A stretch of DNA of 62,872 bases from Streptomyces sp. LHD-70 (GCF_031157275.1 NZ_JAVIFW010000034.1:1-62872), one strand, 5' to 3'; counted from the first letter of the stretch, positions 49,795-58,646 are shown. A program made the numbers and translations. Notes: generated from the sequence alone by a model not told the origin.

Positions 49795-51708
49795 ATGGAC
49801 CACACCCCAGACGCTCCACGCACACCCCGCAGAAGGCGCCGCATCGCCACCGCACTCGCCTTCGGCCTCGCCACGGTGGGCCTCCTGCCCCTCGCGGCCA
49901 ACGCCACCACCCCCGACGCCACCCCGGAGCCTCGGCACACGTCCGCCGAACGCGGAGCGAACCTCCCGTACGTCGAGTACGAAGCGGAGGACGGCAGCTA
50001 CGAGGGCACCCTCCTGGAGGCAGAGCCCGACCGCCCCTTCGGCCACACCAACTTCGGCACGGAGTCCTCGGGCCGCAAGTCGGTACGCCTCAACTCCACC
50101 GGCCAGTATGTGGAGTTCACGTCGAAGAGCGCCACGAACTCCATCGTCGTACGCAACGCGATACCCGACGCGCCGGGCGGCGGGGGACAGGAGAAGACCC
50201 TCAGCCTGTACGCGGACGGACAGTTCGTGCAGAAGCTGAAGCTGTCCTCCAAGCACAGCTGGCTGTACGGGAACACCGACGACCCGGAGGGCCTGACCAA
50301 CCGGCCGGGCGCCGACGCACGCCGCCTCTTCGACGAGTCCCACGCCCTCCTCAAGGACTCGTACCCGCAGGGCACCGAGTTCCGGCTGCAGCGCGACGCG
50401 GACGACGACGCCGAGTTCTACGTCGTCGACCTCATCGACCTGGAGCAGGTCGCCCCGCCCGCGGAGAAGCCGGCCGAGTGCACGTCGATCACCGAGTACG
50501 GCGCGAAGCCGGACGACGGTGAGGACGACACCAAGGCGATCCAGGCGGCCGTCACCGCCGACCAGAAGGGCGAGATCGACTGCGTGTGGGTCCCGGCCGG
50601 GCAGTGGCGCCAGGAGCAGAAGATCCTGACTGTCGACCCGAAGTACCCCGGCAACCCGCACAACCAGGTCGGCATCCGCGACGTCACCGTCCGCGGCGCG
50701 GGCATGTGGCACTCCCAGCTCTACAGCCTCACCCCGCCCCACGAAGCGGGCGGCATCAACCATCCGCACGAGGGCAACTTCGGCTTCGACATCGACGACA
50801 ACACCCAGATCTCCGACCTTGCCATCTTCGGCTCGGGCACGATCCGCGGCGGCGACGGCGGACAGGAGGGCGGCGTCGGCCTCAACGGCCGCTTCGGCAA
50901 GAACACCAAGATCAAGAACGTCTGGATCGAGCACGCCAACGTGGGTGCCTGGGTCGGCCGCGACTACAGCAACATCCCCGAACTGTGGGGCCCGGCCGAC
51001 GGCCTGGAGTTCAGCGGCATGCGCATCCGCAACACCTACGCCGACGGCGTCAACTTCTCCAACGGCACCCGCAATTCGACGGTCACCGACTCCGCACTCC
51101 GCAACACCGGTGACGACGCCCTCGCCGTCTGGGCCAACAAGTACGTCAAGGACCCGGCGACGGACATCGGCCACGACAACGCCTTCACCGGCAACACGAT
51201 CCAACTGCCCTGGCGCGCCAACGGAGTTGCGGTCTACGGCGGCTACGGCAACACCATCGAGAACAACACGATCGCCGACACCATGAACTACCCCGGCATC
51301 ATGCTCGCCACGGACCACGACCCGCTGCCGTTCTCCGGAACGACCCGGATCACCAACAACCGCCTGGACCGCACGGGCGGCAAATTCTGGGGCGAATCCC
51401 AGGAGTTCGGCGCCATCACGCTCTTCGCGGCGGGCCAGGACATTCCCGGCGTCACCATCAGCGACACCGAGATCCACGATTCGACGTACGACGGTATCCA
51501 GTTCAAGTCCGGCGGCGGCGCCACGCCCGACGTGAAGCTCACCAACGTCAAGATCTCCAAGTCCAACAACGGAGCGGGCATCCGCGCCCACGGCGGGGCA
51601 CGGGGGAGCGCGGCCCTGTGCAATGTCACGATCTCCGACTCGGCGGACGGCGACACGGTGATCGAACCGGGCTCGCAGTTCGTCCTCGGGGAGGGCTGTA
51701 CGAAGTAG
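49795..51708 (+). CDS. Second secreted beta-helix glycoside hydrolase (GH87 type)
   Basis: A 637-residue exported enzyme related to its upstream neighbour but shorter. Signal peptide 1-41; a CBM35/CBM6-like domain about 55-215 (LPYVEYEAEDGSYEGT; STGQYVEFTSKSATNS); a beta-helix about 225-637. The catalytic-type aspartates are again in NTYADGVNFSNGTRNST and RNTGDDALAVWANKY, a closer match to known GH87 sequences than the first copy. It lacks the discoidin and FN3 domains. CGGAGGA precedes ATG 49795. The pair probably acts together on insoluble alpha-1,3-glucan, releasing oligomers for the ABC importer. Confidence 0.78.
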   Translation: MDHTPDAPRTPRRRRRIATALAFGLATVGLLPLAANATTPDATPEPRHTSAERGANLPYVEYEAEDGSYEGTLLEAEPDRPFGHTNFGTESSGRKSVRLNSTGQYVEFTSKSATNSIVVRNAIPDAPGGGGQEKTLSLYADGQFVQKLKLSSKHSWLYGNTDDPEGLTNRPGADARRLFDESHALLKDSYPQGTEFRLQRDADDDAEFYVVDLIDLEQVAPPAEKPAECTSITEYGAKPDDGEDDTKAIQAAVTADQKGEIDCVWVPAGQWRQEQKILTVDPKYPGNPHNQVGIRDVTVRGAGMWHSQLYSLTPPHEAGGINHPHEGNFGFDIDDNTQISDLAIFGSGTIRGGDGGQEGGVGLNGRFGKNTKIKNVWIEHANVGAWVGRDYSNIPELWGPADGLEFSGMRIRNTYADGVNFSNGTRNSTVTDSALRNTGDDALAVWANKYVKDPATDIGHDNAFTGNTIQLPWRANGVAVYGGYGNTIENNTIADTMNYPGIMLATDHDPLPFSGTTRITNNRLDRTGGKFWGESQEFGAITLFAAGQDIPGVTISDTEIHDSTYDGIQFKSGGGATPDVKLTNVKISKSNNGAGIRAHGGARGSAALCNVTISDSADGDTVIEPGSQFVLGEGCTK

Positions 51709-51740
51709 CGCGACACGGCGCGCGCCATGCGCACGGACAG

Positions 51741-51773
51741 GCCGCCCGGCCCCGCCTCAAGGGGCCGGGCGGC
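51741..51773 (+). terminator. Hairpin terminator after the GH87 operon
   Basis: A perfect 13-bp GC stem (51741-51753 with 51761-51773) and 7-base loop, 33 bases after the stop of the second GH87-type gene; no T-tract. Confidence 0.7.
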
Positions 51774-51780
51774 TCGCCCG

Positions 51781-51850
51781 CGAAGCAGCCCGAGCCGCAG
51801 CCGGCGTCCAGGATCCGGCGTCCGGCCGCCTCCCCGTCGGTCGCCGCGCA
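51781..51850 (-). pseudogene. Possible SAM-methyltransferase motif I relic
   Basis: The minus strand reads GRRILDAGCGSGCFAG, which is the classical SAM-binding motif I of class I methyltransferases, without any other methyltransferase sequence around it. It could be chance, but sits beside another gene relic, so a decayed gene is plausible. Confidence 0.3.
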
Positions 51851-52040
51851 CCGTGGAAACGGGGAGTCAACTGCAGGGAGGGCAAAGGAAAAGAGGGAGT
51901 CAAGTGTGCCGCTGTGGCTCAATCCGAGGCGTGGGTGGGAGCCGCGGCGCGTTAGCCTGACTATTGGTTGTCTGGGGCAATCAATCCACCCGGGGCGGGT
52001 CCAGCTCGCACCGGGCGCGGCGTCATGCCCACGGCCCCGG

Positions 52041-52448
52041 ACCGCCGCCGATGTCCTCCGCGACGGCTGGCTGCACACCGGCGACATCGGCTTCCTCGAC
52101 GTCGACGGCTACCTCACCGTCGTCGACCGGCTCAAGGACATGATCGTGGTCGTCGGCGGGCACGTGTACACCACCGAGCTGGAGGATCTGCTCAACTCCC
52201 ACCCGAAGGTGCGGCAGAGCGCCGTCTACGGAGTGCGGGACGTCGACCGCATGGAACAGGTCCACGCCGCGGTCGTGCCCGCACCCGGCGCCCCGGTGGA
52301 GGCCGAGGAGCTCCGTGCGGCGGTGCGCGAACAGCGCGGCGCGATGTACGAACCGGCCCACATCACGTTCCTGGACGCGCTGCCGCTGACGGACGCGGGC
52401 AAGCCCGACAAGAAGCTGCTGCGGCAGCGTACGGAACCGCAGAACTAG
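52041..52448 (+). pseudogene. C-terminal fragment of an acyl-CoA ligase (ANL family)
   Basis: About 135 codons encode only the small C-terminal domain of an AMP-forming acyl-CoA synthetase: DGWLHTGDIGFLDVDGYLTV, DRLKDMIVVVGGHVYTTELE, and ALPLTDAGKPDKKLL with the catalytic lysine region. The large N-terminal domain with the ATP-binding loop is absent, and no start codon with a ribosome site fits. It is a truncated gene, closed by a strong hairpin. Confidence 0.8.
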
Positions 52449-52459
52449 TGCGCTGAAAC

Positions 52460-52495
52460 AGAACGGCAAGGAAGAACACTCTTCCTTGCCGTTCT
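52460..52495. terminator. 16-bp perfect hairpin terminator
   Basis: Perfect stem 52460-52475 with 52480-52495 and ACAC loop. It insulates rph from the ligase relic upstream. The arms (AGAACGGCAAGGAAGA) are AT-richer than average. Confidence 0.75.
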
Positions 52496-52513
52496 CAACG
52501 TATAGCTCACCTG

Positions 52514-52532
52514 GGGGCTTGCCACAAGGCCC
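52514..52532 (+). promoter_or_regulatory. Rifamycin-associated element (RAE)
   Basis: GGGGCTTGCCACAAGGCCC matches the known 19-bp RAE consensus GGGGCTTGCGGCAAGGCCC at 17 positions; the two differences are in the central pair. RAEs lie upstream of rifamycin-inactivating genes in actinomycetes and mediate induction by rifampin. This one lies 59 bases before the rph start, in the expected place. Confidence 0.88.
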
Positions 52533-52590
52533 AGGGCACGGCGCAGAATCATCCGCCGAGGCCACAACCTGCGGAAATGAGGGCGCCACC

Positions 52591-55236
52591 ATGAGCGAGC
52601 GGTACGTGTTGGATCTCCGGGACCTGGACGGGGCCGGGGATCAGGTTCCGGTCGTCGGCGGCAAGGCCGCACACCTCGGCGGGCTCTCCCGCATCGACGG
52701 CATCCGCGTGCCGGACGGCTTCTGTGTGACGACGCACGCCTTCCACCGGATCATGGCGGAAGCCCCGTCGATCGACGCGCTGCTCGACGAGCTGTCCCAC
52801 CTGAACGCGGACGACCGGGACGCGATCCGCACGCTCAGCGCGGAGATCCGCCGCACCATCGAAGGCACCGCCGTCCCGGAGGACCTCGCGTCGGCGATCA
52901 CCCGTGCCCTCGACCGGCTCGGCGCACAGACCGCCTGCGCCGTCCGGTCCAGCGCGACCGCGGAGGACCTGCCGACGGCGTCGTTCGCGGGCCAGCAGGA
53001 CACGTACCTGAACGTCATGGGACCGACGGCGGTCCTCCAGCACGTCCGCCGCTGCTGGGCCTCGCTGTTCACCGAGCGGGCCGTGACCTACCGACGGCGC
53101 AACGGCATCGACCACCGCACGGTCCGCATGGCCGTCGTCGTCCAGCGGATGGTCCTCCCGCAGGCGTCCGGCATCCTGTTCACCGCCGACCCCGTCACGG
53201 GCCACCGGAAGGTCGCCACCGTGGACGCGGGCTTCGGCCTCGGCGAGGCCCTGGTGTCCGGACTGGTCGACCCGGACGTGTTCAAGGTGCGCGACGGCGA
53301 GATCGTCTCCCGCACAATCGCCGCCAAACAACGGGCAGTTGACGCCTTGCCGACCGGCGGTACGCGAGAAGTCGCGGTCGACGCGCAGCGGCAGCGGCAG
53401 CCCGCTCTCACCGATGAGCAAGTCGTACGCCTCGTCCGGCTCGGGCGGCGGATCGAAGCCCACTTCGGCCGCCCTCAGGACATCGAATGGTGCCTGGCCG
53501 ACGACGACTTCGAGATCGTGCAGAGCCGACCCATCACGACGCTGTTCCCCGTCCCCGAGGTCGGCGACGAGGAGAACCACGTCTACCTCTCCGTCGGCCA
53601 CCAGCAGATGATGACCGACCCCATGAAGCCCCTCGGCCTCTCCCTCTGGCGGCTGACGGCGATGGCGCCGATGCTCGAGGCCGGCGGAAGGCTGTTCGTC
53701 GACGCGACCCGGCGCCTGGCCGAACCCGCGAGCCGCGCCGCCTTCCTGGACCTGGTAGGCAGGGGCGATCCGCTGACCAGGGACGCGCTGGAGACGGTCC
53801 TAGGGCGCGAGGACTTCCTCGTACCGTCGCTTCCGAACCCGAACCCGAACCCGAACCCGAACCCGAGCCCGGACGGTCCGGCCGCCGAGGGTCCGCCCGT
53901 GGGTGGTCCGCCCGCCCCGATCGACACCGATCCCGCCCTCGTCACCGAGCTGATCGAACGCAGCGAGGCATCCGTCGCCGCCCTGGAGCGCGACATCCGG
54001 ACGAAGACGGGACCGGAACTGTTCGCGTTCCTGCTCGACGCGTTCACGGAGCACAAGAAGGTCCTCAGCGACCCGCTGAGCATGCAGGCCATCATGGCGG
54101 GCATGGAGGCCACCTGGTGGCTCAACGACAAGCTGGGGGAGTGGCTGGGCGAGAAGAACGCCGCCGACACGCTCACCCTGTCCGCCCCCGACAACATCAC
54201 CTCGGAGATGGGCCTCGCGCTCCTCGACGTCGCCGACGTCGTCCGCCCCCACCCGGAGCTCGTGGCGTTCCTGCAGGGCGTCGAGGGCGACGACTTCCTC
54301 GACGAACTGTCGAAACTCCCCGGCGGCACCGAAGCGCGCGACGCCATCGACGCCTACCTCGACCGGTACGGCATGCGCTGCGTCGGCGAGATCGACATCA
54401 CCAGGCCACGCTGGCGCGAACGCCCCGGCACGCTCGTACCCGTGATCCTCGACAACGTCAGGAACTTCGCACCGCGCGCCGCCGAACGACGCTTCGAGGA
54501 AGGGCGCCTGCGGGCCGAGGCGAAGGAACACGACGTGCTGTCCCGCCTGCGGGCGCTGCCGGACGGGCACCGCAAGGCCGACGAGACCAAGCGGATGATC
54601 GACCGCGTCCGCACCTTCATCGGCTACCGGGAGTACCCCAAGTACGGGATCATCAGCCGCTACTTCCTGTACAAGCAGGCCCTGTTGGCGGAGGCCGGAC
54701 GCCTCGTGCAGGCCGGCGTGCTCCCCGAGCCGGAGGACGCCTTCTACCTCACGTTCCAGGAACTCCACGAAGCCGCGCGCTCGCACGAGGCGGACCCCCG
54801 GCTGATCCGGGAGCGCAAGGACGCCTTCCGCTCGTACCACGCCCTCACCCCGCCCCGCGTCCTCACCTCGGACGGCGAAGCCGTCACCGGGGCGTACCGG
54901 CGCGACGACGTCCCGGACGGCGCCCTCATCGGCCTCCCCGTCTCCGCCGGGACCGTCGAGGGACGAGCCCGCGTCATCCTCGACATGGCGGACGCGGACC
55001 TCGAAGCGGGCGACATCCTGATCACCCCCTTCACCGACCCCAGCTGGTCGCCCCTGTTCGTCGGCATCGCCGGACTGGTGACCGAGGTCGGCGGACTGAT
55101 GACACACGGTGCCGTCATCGCCCGCGAGTACGGCCTGCCGGCCGTCGTGGGCGTGGAACAGGCCACCCGCCTCATCCGCGACGGCCAGCGCATCCGCGTA
55201 CACGGAACGGACGGGTACGTCGAGTTCCTGACCTGA
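52591..55236 (+). CDS. rph: Rifampin phosphotransferase
   Basis: An 881-residue cytoplasmic enzyme that inactivates rifamycins by transferring the beta-phosphate of ATP to the ansa-bridge hydroxyl, giving AMP and phosphate. Domains: ATP-grasp about 1-330 (ACAVRSSATAEDLPTASFAG; QASGILFTADPVTGHRK; FGRPQDIEWCLADDD), rifamycin-binding domain about 340-770, and swivelling phosphohistidine domain about 785-881 with catalytic His839 in GGLMTHGAVIAREYGLPA. Length agrees with the family. A hexanucleotide repeat gives an NPNPNPNPNP linker near residues 416-426, an unusual insertion. The RAE upstream explains likely rifampin induction. ATG 52591 lacks a perfect ribosome site but starts the conserved frame. 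Confidence 0.93.
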   Translation: MSERYVLDLRDLDGAGDQVPVVGGKAAHLGGLSRIDGIRVPDGFCVTTHAFHRIMAEAPSIDALLDELSHLNADDRDAIRTLSAEIRRTIEGTAVPEDLASAITRALDRLGAQTACAVRSSATAEDLPTASFAGQQDTYLNVMGPTAVLQHVRRCWASLFTERAVTYRRRNGIDHRTVRMAVVVQRMVLPQASGILFTADPVTGHRKVATVDAGFGLGEALVSGLVDPDVFKVRDGEIVSRTIAAKQRAVDALPTGGTREVAVDAQRQRQPALTDEQVVRLVRLGRRIEAHFGRPQDIEWCLADDDFEIVQSRPITTLFPVPEVGDEENHVYLSVGHQQMMTDPMKPLGLSLWRLTAMAPMLEAGGRLFVDATRRLAEPASRAAFLDLVGRGDPLTRDALETVLGREDFLVPSLPNPNPNPNPNPSPDGPAAEGPPVGGPPAPIDTDPALVTELIERSEASVAALERDIRTKTGPELFAFLLDAFTEHKKVLSDPLSMQAIMAGMEATWWLNDKLGEWLGEKNAADTLTLSAPDNITSEMGLALLDVADVVRPHPELVAFLQGVEGDDFLDELSKLPGGTEARDAIDAYLDRYGMRCVGEIDITRPRWRERPGTLVPVILDNVRNFAPRAAERRFEEGRLRAEAKEHDVLSRLRALPDGHRKADETKRMIDRVRTFIGYREYPKYGIISRYFLYKQALLAEAGRLVQAGVLPEPEDAFYLTFQELHEAARSHEADPRLIRERKDAFRSYHALTPPRVLTSDGEAVTGAYRRDDVPDGALIGLPVSAGTVEGRARVILDMADADLEAGDILITPFTDPSWSPLFVGIAGLVTEVGGLMTHGAVIAREYGLPAVVGVEQATRLIRDGQRIRVHGTDGYVEFLT

Positions 55237-55267
55237 CCTGACTTGACTTGAGCTGACTTGACCTGAG
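55228..55267. repeat. Eight 5-bp units at the end of rph
   Basis: CTGAC/TTGAC/CTGAG units repeat with an exact 5-bp period across the rph stop codon into the terminator region. It looks like slippage DNA, with no visible function. Confidence 0.7.
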
Positions 55268-55280
55268 CAACCGGCCTCAG

Positions 55281-55310
55281 GGGAGGGGCGCCTTCGTGGT
55301 CGCCCCTCCC
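55281..55310 (+). terminator. Hairpin terminator of rph
   Basis: A perfect 10-bp stem GGGAGGGGCG with CGCCCCTCCC and 10-base loop, 44 bases after the rph stop. Confidence 0.65.
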
Positions 55311-55443
55311 TCTCACCCCTTCGGGAACAGCCGCTCGCCCGGGTGCCTCACCGGCCTGGTGGGCCACGGCGACCGGCGGCAGCGTTCAGTCAACGGACGC
55401 GAAACCGCGGACACGAGCCGTGGAGCCGAAGGAGGCCGGGACC

Positions 55444-57072
55444 GTGCAAGAACCGGAGTTGGTCCCAGGGCACAGCCCGCTCCACGGCGGCGTGCCGGAC
55501 GACGCGCCACAACAACCGCGCGCGAGCGCAGGCGCGTACGGCCCGGACGGCCCGGACCCCGGCCCCGACCGACGCGCACCGGACAACGCCCCACCCGGCG
55601 CGGCGGCCCAGGCCCGCCCACTGCCGTGGCTGGCCGGCCTCGCCGCCGCCTGCACCCTCTTCCAGCTCGTCCTCGTCGTACCCGGCACCGGCCTCGGCTG
55701 GGACGAGACCGTCTACGTCAGCCAGGTCAGCCCCCAGGCCCCGGCCGCGTTCTTCAGCGCACCGCGCGCCCGCGGCATCACCTTCCTCGTGGCACCCGTC
55801 ACCGAACTGACCACGTCCGTCATGGCCCTGCGCGTCTACCTGGCGCTGCTCTCCGGCCTCGGCCTTTTCCTCGCCCTCTGGGTGTGGCGCCGGCTCCTGC
55901 CCACCCCCGTACTCGCCGTCGCCGGAGCCCTGTTCGCCGGCATCTGGGTCACGGCGTTCTACGGCGCGCAGGTGATGCCCAACCTCTGGGTCGCGTACGC
56001 GGCTCTGATCGCTGCCGGCTGCTTCCTGCGCGCCGTCCGCCGCCCCGATGCCCGCATGCTGCTGAGCGTGACCGCCGCGGTGGCGTTCGCCGCAGTCCTG
56101 CGCCCCGTCGACGCGGCCTGGCTGGCCCTGCCCCTCGCCGCGGCGGCCCTCCTGATGCGGGCACGCCGCCGCCTCCTGCTGCTCCTCACGCTCGCCACCG
56201 GCCTCGTCGCGGGCTGGGCCGAGTGGATCATCGAGGCGTACGTGCGGTACGGCGGCCTGACCGCACGCCTCGACCGGGCCAGCGAGATCCAGGGCCACCT
56301 CGGCGCCTACTTCGCATTCGACGACCACGTGCGCGCCCTGTCCGGCCGCACCCTGTGCCGCCCCTGCGACGTGGCGTGGAACCACCCGGCCACCGGCCTC
56401 TGGCTGATCGCCCTGCCGCTCCTCGTCGCGGGCGGCGTATGGGCTGCGGCCCGCACGCAGTACCGGGCGCCGATCGTCCTCGCCACCGCGACCGGACTCG
56501 CCCTCGCCTTCCCGTACTGGTTCACCATCGGCTACGCGGCACCACGCTTCCTGCTCCCCGCGTACGCCCTGCTCAGCCTGCCGGTCGCACAGTGCCTCGT
56601 CCGCGTCGTACGGGCGGCCGCACGGGCCGGAAAGCCTTGGTGCCGGGTGGCGTTCGCCGGGTTGGGCGTGGCGGTCGCCGGACACCTGGCGATCCAGTAC
56701 AGGGTCCTCGACGGAGTGATCGACCGCGTCCGCGCCGACAGCACCCGGTACGCCCGCGTCGCCGCCGAACTACGCGCCCAGGGCGTACGCCCGCCGTGCG
56801 TGATCACCGGCATGGAGTCCATCCGCGTCGCGTTCCGCGTCGGCTGCTCCTCCCGCCAACCCGGCGGCCACGACAAGAGCATCACCCCCGCAGGACTCGC
56901 CGCCGCGGCCCGCCACCAGCCGGTCGTCCTCCTCCTGTCCGGCGACCAGCACCCCCAGGCGTACGCCCGCGACTGGCGCACCGTCCCGCTCCCCGACTTC
57001 CCCCACATGCCCGACTACCGCGCCCACCTCTCACCCACGGCAACCCCGAGCGCCGCCCGGCGCGCGGACTGA
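55444..57072 (+). CDS. GT-C-like polytopic membrane protein (putative glycosyltransferase/mannosyltransferase family)
   Basis: A 542-residue protein: a proline-rich cytoplasmic N-terminus of about 60 residues, roughly eleven hydrophobic helices to about residue 425, and a C-terminal extracytoplasmic domain of about 115 residues. The first periplasmic loop contains GLGWDETVYVSQV, the D-E placement typical of polyprenyl-phosphate-dependent GT-C glycosyltransferases. A CRPCD motif in a later loop could form a disulfide. The substrate is unknown, and it could be a non-enzymatic member. GTG 55444 follows AAGGAGG; GTG 55420 is possible. Confidence 0.7.
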   Translation: MQEPELVPGHSPLHGGVPDDAPQQPRASAGAYGPDGPDPGPDRRAPDNAPPGAAAQARPLPWLAGLAAACTLFQLVLVVPGTGLGWDETVYVSQVSPQAPAAFFSAPRARGITFLVAPVTELTTSVMALRVYLALLSGLGLFLALWVWRRLLPTPVLAVAGALFAGIWVTAFYGAQVMPNLWVAYAALIAAGCFLRAVRRPDARMLLSVTAAVAFAAVLRPVDAAWLALPLAAAALLMRARRRLLLLLTLATGLVAGWAEWIIEAYVRYGGLTARLDRASEIQGHLGAYFAFDDHVRALSGRTLCRPCDVAWNHPATGLWLIALPLLVAGGVWAAARTQYRAPIVLATATGLALAFPYWFTIGYAAPRFLLPAYALLSLPVAQCLVRVVRAAARAGKPWCRVAFAGLGVAVAGHLAIQYRVLDGVIDRVRADSTRYARVAAELRAQGVRPPCVITGMESIRVAFRVGCSSRQPGGHDKSITPAGLAAAARHQPVVLLLSGDQHPQAYARDWRTVPLPDFPHMPDYRAHLSPTATPSAARRAD

Positions 57073-57158
57073 ACGACCGGCCTGGACGGTGCAGGTCTGT
57101 CCAAGCACCCCAGCGGGGAGGAACCCGGTACGTCCCGCCGATGACGGAGGAAGATGCG

Positions 57159-57791
57159 ATGCGCACCCAGAAGCTCACGCTGGCAGCCCTTGCCCTCGCC
57201 GCAGGCCTGACGCTCACCGCCTGCCAGGAGAACCAGGGCACCACCGGCGCCGACGACCGAGCCAACTCCTCGTCCGCGGAAGACCCCAGGGGCGACGACG
57301 GCGCTTCCGACGACAACTCACCCGGCGAGAACCCGGAGCAGACCCCTGACCAGAACCCGGATGACGGCAGCGGCAGCGGCGACGGCCCCGCCACCACCGG
57401 CGCCTGCAAGACCGCGAACCTCGACTTCCGTACCTCACCCGGCATGGCCGAGGGAAACCTCATGGTGATCCTCAAGAACACCGGAGACACCTGCAGGTTC
57501 AAGGGCTTCCCCGGCGTCGACCTCAAGACCGACGACGCCGACACCATCAGCGCCGAGCGCAGCGGCCTCGCCGTACCGGCCGTCGTCGTGGAGACCGGCG
57601 AGGAGAGCCGCTTCACCCTGCACGTCCCGCGCAACGACTCCGGCGGCTCGGGCGTGCACATCACCAGCATCGTCGTCACCCCGCCCGACGAGACCCACTC
57701 CAGGACCCTGCCGGTCTCCCTCGACATCCCGGTCACCGACGGCACGGGCAAGCCCGTCACGGTCGACCCGGTCGGCACCGGCAAGCAGTAG
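57159..57791 (+). CDS. DUF4232-type secreted lipoprotein
   Basis: A 210-residue lipoprotein. Leader with lipobox LTLTAC near residue 22, an acidic Asp/Pro/Gly/Ser-rich linker of about 55 residues, then a beta-rich domain from about 82 (ACKTANLDFRTSPGMAEGNL; KNTGDTCRFKGFPGVDLKTD; VETGEESRFTLHVP). Two cysteines, in ACKT and TCRF, are placed for a disulfide as in DUF4232 domains. These are abundant surface lipoproteins of streptomycetes with no known role. ATG 57159 has GGAGGA seven bases upstream. Confidence 0.82.
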   Translation: MRTQKLTLAALALAAGLTLTACQENQGTTGADDRANSSSAEDPRGDDGASDDNSPGENPEQTPDQNPDDGSGSGDGPATTGACKTANLDFRTSPGMAEGNLMVILKNTGDTCRFKGFPGVDLKTDDADTISAERSGLAVPAVVVETGEESRFTLHVPRNDSGGSGVHITSIVVTPPDETHSRTLPVSLDIPVTDGTGKPVTVDPVGTGKQ

Positions 57792-57805
57792 TCGGAGTCG
57801 GAGCG

Positions 57806-57833
57806 GGTGACCGGCCGAGAGGCCGGCCACCCG
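57806..57833. terminator. Hairpin between convergent genes
   Basis: Twelve-base arms (57806-57817 and 57822-57833) with a GAGA loop and one A-C mismatch, after the lipoprotein gene and before the end of the small membrane protein gene. Confidence 0.6.
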
Positions 57834-57913
57834 GAGCAGTCGGTGCGGTACCCGCCCCAGGTCTCGCCCCGGGCGGCGACGCAACAGCCCCGGCGAAGCG
57901 CCGCAGTCCTACC

Positions 57914-58204
57914 TCACGCCATGCCCACCCGGATCAGGCTGAGCACGGCCAGAAGCCCCGGTAGCGCGTACCACCACAGCCCCAACCACCGGGCCTTCAC
58001 GAACACCCAGGTCAGCGCGGCAACGAGAGCGCACCCGAAAAGGACGGCCAGCGCCAGGTCCCGGTACACGGCCAGCGCCTCCGCGTCCTCGGCGGACCTC
58101 CACGGACCGACCGCGAAGGTCACAAAACCCAGCACGCCGTTCACAGCAACCAGCAGCGCCCCGCATACCACCGCCGCCACACGTGCCCCCACCTGCGATG
58201 TCAC
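57914..58204 (-). CDS. Small membrane protein, hypothetical
   Basis: A 96-residue protein with three predicted membrane helices (about 9-33, 47-68 and 72-95) and a short charged loop SAEDAEALAVYRDL. I do not recognise it. GTG 58204 is chosen because the helices start immediately; further upstream the frame is arginine-rich noncoding-like sequence. The GC-rich stretch before it gives only a weak ribosome site, so the start is uncertain. Confidence 0.55.
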   Translation of the reverse strand: MTSQVGARVAAVVCGALLVAVNGVLGFVTFAVGPWRSAEDAEALAVYRDLALAVLFGCALVAALTWVFVKARWLGLWWYALPGLLAVLSLIRVGMA

Positions 58205-58418
58205 CGCCCCATGGCCCCCTTCGCGTCGCGCCCGAACTCCGGCACAACCTAGACGACTTGGGCGCGTGACCGGGAACTCGGGAGCATTCCGCTCGGCCCG
58301 AGCCTGCCCGGCAGGCCGGGGCAGACCTCTTTGCTCCGGCTGTGCACGGGATGGCCCACACGACTGATCTTCCGCTCGGCACGCGACACCGCATCCCGCC
58401 CACGGGAACGGTGAGGTC

Positions 58419-58625
58419 ATGAGCGAGACAGACAAAGCATTCCTCGAAGGCGGCCCGCAGGACCTGCCCGACCGGATCGTCCCGGTCGAGACCTCCGGTC
58501 AGGATCTGAAGATCGAGTTCCGTAACGGCTACGAGCATTTCCGGCCGACCCGACGCCAGGCGGATACACCGCAGGGCAAACTCCCGGTGTACGAGTGGTG
58601 GGAGCGGACGGAGATGGCCTCGTAG
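58419..58625 (+). CDS. Small DUF5988-like protein
   Basis: A 68-residue cytoplasmic protein. The pattern LEGGPQDLPDRIVPVE followed by KIEFRNGYEHF and a C-terminal YEWWERTEMA resembles DUF5988, a small family common in streptomycetes, often near secondary-metabolite or regulator genes and of unknown function. A GGTGAGG site precedes ATG 58419. Confidence 0.65.
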   Translation: MSETDKAFLEGGPQDLPDRIVPVETSGQDLKIEFRNGYEHFRPTRRQADTPQGKLPVYEWWERTEMAS

Positions 58626-58646
58626 TCGCCACGGCTGCCGCGCCGA

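Noticed and set aside
49765..51591. 608-residue minus-strand frame opposite the second GH87-type gene
   Set aside because: Val/Asp/Gly-rich shadow translation with no motif, while the plus-strand frame has a leader, CBM and beta-helix.
51618..52448. Intact 276-residue acyl-CoA ligase
   Set aside because: The first 140 residues are low-complexity antisense or intergenic translation; only the C-terminal domain is real.
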